The notes under the pieces were generated by a model. It was not told the DNA's origin. It saw only the letters and a list, made by a program, of their open reading frames with translations, and did not search any database. A stretch of DNA of 64,000 nucleotides from CBDIBC01 sp965276635 (GTDB lineage: Bacteria > Actinomycetota > Acidimicrobiia > Acidimicrobiales > Palsa-688). The stretch is taken from positions 434,001 through 498,000 of the forward strand of contig CBDIBC010000003.1 of assembly GCA_965276635.1 (NCBI GenBank), read 5' to 3'. A program made the translations under genes and the position numbers. Position 1 is the stretch's first letter, and each line of letters opens with the position of its first letter. This document shows positions 62,008 to 64,000 of the stretch, in pieces.

Positions 62008-62615
62008 CCCGCCCCTCCTGCCCTGGTCACCCGGAGAAGCCGGTACCCCTGCTTGGAGCCGGTGCGCACCACCGTCCAGCCCTCGCCACGCAACCAGGTG
62101 CCGAGCGAATCGCCACCCAGGTGCTTGTGCACCACCAGGTGGGCGGTCCCTCCATCGGCGAGGCGGCCGAGCCATGTCTCGAGCAGGGCGTGCAGGGCGT
62201 CCTTGCCGATGCGGATCGGCGGGTTGGACCACAGGGCCGCGAACCGGACATCGGGCGGCACGCCATCGGGGGTGCAGGCCCGCACGTTGGTCAGGCGCAG
62301 GTCGGCCGCGTTTGCCCGGGCCAGGGCCACTGCCCGCTGGTTGACGTCCACCGCCCACACGGTCACCCCCGATGCCCGGGTGGCCAGGGCGACGGCGATG
62401 GGGCCGTACCCGCAGCCCAGGTCGAGCACATCGCCGCCGGCCGGTGGATCGCCGTCGGCGCGCAGGAGAGCGATGGTCCCGGGATCGACCCGGGTGACAC
62501 TGAAGACGCCCCGATCGACCTGCAGCTCGACGTCGAGGTCGGGCAGCCGCAGGCCCACGTGGCCGGGTCGGGAGCCGACCGCGGGGTCGGTGGTGAAGTA
62601 CTGGCCGGCGCCCAT
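62004..62615 (-). CDS. Class I SAM methyltransferase, RsmC/RlmG-like
   Basis: The 203-residue product begins MGAGQYFTTDPAVGSRPGHV and has the SAM site VLDLGCGYGPIAVALA, an acidic VWAVDVNQRAVALA and the catalytic NPPI motif (WSNPPIRIG). This fits the MTS family of 16S/23S rRNA guanine-N2 methyltransferases, in the short form common in Actinobacteria. ATG at 62615 is preceded by a -10-like box; a longer frame upstream is antisense to def. Confidence 0.85.
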   Translation of the reverse strand: MGAGQYFTTDPAVGSRPGHVGLRLPDLDVELQVDRGVFSVTRVDPGTIALLRADGDPPAGGDVLDLGCGYGPIAVALATRASGVTVWAVDVNQRAVALARANAADLRLTNVRACTPDGVPPDVRFAALWSNPPIRIGKDALHALLETWLGRLADGGTAHLVVHKHLGGDSLGTWLRGEGWTVVRTGSKQGYRLLRVTRAGGAG

Positions 62616-62622
62616 CGCCGGG

Positions 62623-62628
62623 AGGGTA
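62623..62628 (-). promoter_or_regulatory. Candidate -10 box for the RsmC-like gene
   Basis: On the minus strand TACCCT lies 7 bases before the ATG. It is back to back with the def promoter box 17 bases away. Confidence 0.4.
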
Positions 62629-62644
62629 CCGGCCCCCTGGCCGC

Positions 62645-62650
62645 TACGCT
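62645..62650 (+). promoter_or_regulatory. Candidate -10 box for leaderless def
   Basis: TACGCT lies 8 bases before the def GTG. Confidence 0.4.
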
Positions 62651-62658
62651 GATACGCC

Positions 62659-63168
62659 GTGACTGCCTTCCCGATTCGCATGTACGGCGATCCGGTGCTC
62701 ACCCAGCGCGCCACTGAGGTCGCCGACATCGACGGGCGCCTGGCCCGCCTGGCCGCCGACATGGTCGAGAGCATGCACGTGGCCCAGGGCGCCGGGCTGG
62801 CCGCGCCGCAGATCGGCGTCCAGCGGCGGCTCTTCGTCTACCAGCTCGGCGACGCCGCGCCCCGGACGGTCGTGAACCCGGTCATCGCCGAGCGACGGGG
62901 CGAGTGGTCCCACGAAGAGGGCTGCCTGTCGATCCCCGAGCAGTACTTCGACATCGTCCGCCCCAAGGAGATCCACCTGACCGGTTGGGACCTCGATGGC
63001 AACGAGGTATCCATCGAGGCCGACGAGTACGAGGCCCGTTGCCTCCAGCACGAGATGGATCATCTCGACGGGCGGCTGTTGCTCGAGCTGCTCGATGCCG
63101 ACCAGCGCAAGAAGGCGCTCCGGGTGCTGCGCCGGCAGGCGGAGCGCGCCGACCGCACCGTTCGCTGA
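62659..63168 (+). CDS. def: Peptide deformylase
   Basis: Def removes the formyl group from nascent proteins. The 169-residue metallohydrolase has all three motifs: GAGLAAPQIG, EEGCLSIP with the metal Cys, and QHEMDHLDG with the two metal His and catalytic Glu. It is followed by fmt, whose product formylates the initiator tRNA, the usual def-fmt pairing. Confidence 0.96.
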   Translation: MTAFPIRMYGDPVLTQRATEVADIDGRLARLAADMVESMHVAQGAGLAAPQIGVQRRLFVYQLGDAAPRTVVNPVIAERRGEWSHEEGCLSIPEQYFDIVRPKEIHLTGWDLDGNEVSIEADEYEARCLQHEMDHLDGRLLLELLDADQRKKALRVLRRQAERADRTVR

Positions 63169-63177
63169 GGGCCTCCG

Positions 63178-64000
63178 CTGCGCCTCTGCTTCCTGGGCAC
63201 GCCCGATGCGGCGGCCGTCAGCCTCCGAGCGCTGGTCGGCGCCGGCCACGACGTGGCCGTCGTCGTCAGCCGTCCCGATCGACGGCGAGGGCGGGGCGCA
63301 CCACCGACGCCCAGTCCGGTCAAGGCGGCCGCTCTCGAGCTGGGACTGCCCGTCACCGACCAGGTAGCCGACGTAACCACCGCCGGCGCCGAGCTAGGCG
63401 TGGTTGTGGCGTACGGCCGGATCATCAGGCCGGACGTGCTCGCCCGGCTCTCGATGGTGAACGTGCATTTCTCTCTCCTGCCCCGTTGGCGCGGCGCCGC
63501 TCCCGTCGAGCGGGCCATCCTGGCCGGCGACCGTGAGACGGGCGTCTGCCTGATGGCCTTGGAGGAGGGTCTCGACACCGGGCCGGTCTACCGCCGGAGA
63601 GCAGTGGCCATCGGGGCGCGGGAGACGGCCAGCGCGCTGCGGGCCCGGTTGGCCGACCTGGGCGCCGATCTGCTCACCGCTGCGCTGGCGGAGGGCCTAC
63701 GGGTGCCCGAGCCCCAGGTCGGTGAGGCGACCTATGCCGCCAAGATCGAGCCCGAGGACCTCCATCTGGATTGGAGCCGCCCGGCCGCCGAGCTGGACCG
63801 TGTCGTGCGCGCCGGCCGGGCCTGGACGACGCTCCAGGGCCGGCGGCTCCTGGTCCTGGACGCCGAGGTGGTGCCCGCTCCGGCCGAGGGGGCGCCCGCT
63901 CCGGCCGGGCCGGCGATCACCGGGCCGGCTGAGGTGGCTGCTGCTCCGGCGGCGCCAGCGCCCACCGGGACGCTCGCCGACGGGGTGGTGCGCACCGGCG
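63178..64000 (+). CDS. fmt: Methionyl-tRNA formyltransferase (3' end beyond the window), CTG start
   Basis: Fmt formylates Met-tRNA. The frame from 63178 reads LRLCFLGTPDAAAVSLRALV, then VVAYGRIIRPDVLARLSMVN, the catalytic NVHFSLLPRWRGAAP and LEEGLDTGPV, and runs off the window inside the C-terminal domain, which contains an Ala/Pro-rich insert. The def stop lies in the same frame only three codons upstream and no ATG, GTG or TTG precedes the conserved strand, so a CTG start is likely; GAGGG lies 6 bases before it. Confidence 0.9.
   Translation, partial: MRLCFLGTPDAAAVSLRALVGAGHDVAVVVSRPDRRRGRGAPPTPSPVKAAALELGLPVTDQVADVTTAGAELGVVVAYGRIIRPDVLARLSMVNVHFSLLPRWRGAAPVERAILAGDRETGVCLMALEEGLDTGPVYRRRAVAIGARETASALRARLADLGADLLTAALAEGLRVPEPQVGEATYAAKIEPEDLHLDWSRPAAELDRVVRAGRAWTTLQGRRLLVLDAEVVPAPAEGAPAPAGPAITGPAEVAAAPAAPAPTGTLADGVVRTG

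Overview
The window is very GC-rich DNA from an actinomycete. Its gene order is an extended version of the block known from mycobacteria and other Actinobacteria: ruvB-queA-tgt-yajC-secDF-apt-rel-hisS-rarA, then ruvX-mltG-aroE, then aroC-aroK-aroB-aroQ-pepP-efp-nusB, then pyrR-pyrB-pyrC-carA-carB-pyrD-pyrF-mihF-gmk-rpoZ-coaBC-metK-priA, then def-fmt. The actinobacterial integration host factor mihF, a degenerate actinobacterial-type PriA, an LPxTG-type wall anchor and a type IV pilus set without PilQ or PilP point to a monoderm actinomycete. I infer Acidimicrobiia or a close relative; this is not proven by the sequence alone.

Layout. 0-12.7 kb: recombination and repair (ruvB, rarA), queuosine tRNA modification (queA, tgt), Sec accessory proteins (yajC, secD, secF), purine salvage and the stringent response (apt, rel), hisS. 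12.7-13.5 kb: a repeat-rich gap without a convincing gene. 13.5-17.2 kb: two small envelope-type proteins, ruvX, mltG, aroE. The alaS gene that usually lies before ruvX is not there. 17.2-37.7 kb: accessory DNA splitting the shikimate operon. It holds a UPF0158 gene, a candidate toxin-antitoxin pair, an 11-kb type IV pilus operon (pilB, a pilT with an extra N-terminal domain, pilC, pilin, a pilM-pilN fusion, pilO, three minor pilins), a vapBC relic, a sortase-type surface protein, the aroCKBQ genes, the prepilin peptidase gene pilD and an intact vapBC. 37.8-42.6 kb: a membrane GGDEF-EAL protein, a structured leader with a 7-codon ORF and a terminator ahead of an MFS exporter, and a small lipoprotein. 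42.7-46.5 kb: pepP-efp-nusB and a secreted NlpC/P60 hydrolase. 46.6-61.4 kb: the complete pyrimidine operon with an apparent PyrR-controlled leader, running on into gmk, rpoZ, coaBC, metK and priA. 61.5-64 kb: two RNA or small-molecule methyltransferases on the minus strand, def, and the 5' part of fmt.

How it works together. The pilus genes, PilD and the nearby c-di-GMP enzyme could form one surface-motility or adhesion unit; both motor ATPases carry N-terminal domains of the T2SSE_N/MshEN type, which bind c-di-GMP in some family members. The pyr operon seems to be controlled by PyrR binding a leader hairpin beside the ribosome binding site, with a terminator inside the first codons. Many genes have a TAnnnT box 5-8 bases before the start codon, which fits widespread leaderless transcription. 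Short in-frame tandem repeats (15, 18, 21 and 33 bp) are scattered at the ends of otherwise conserved genes. A palindromic dispersed repeat occurs three times in gaps. The best candidates for something undescribed are the leader-peptide attenuator before the MFS gene, the PyrR leader and the unusual pilus motor architecture.
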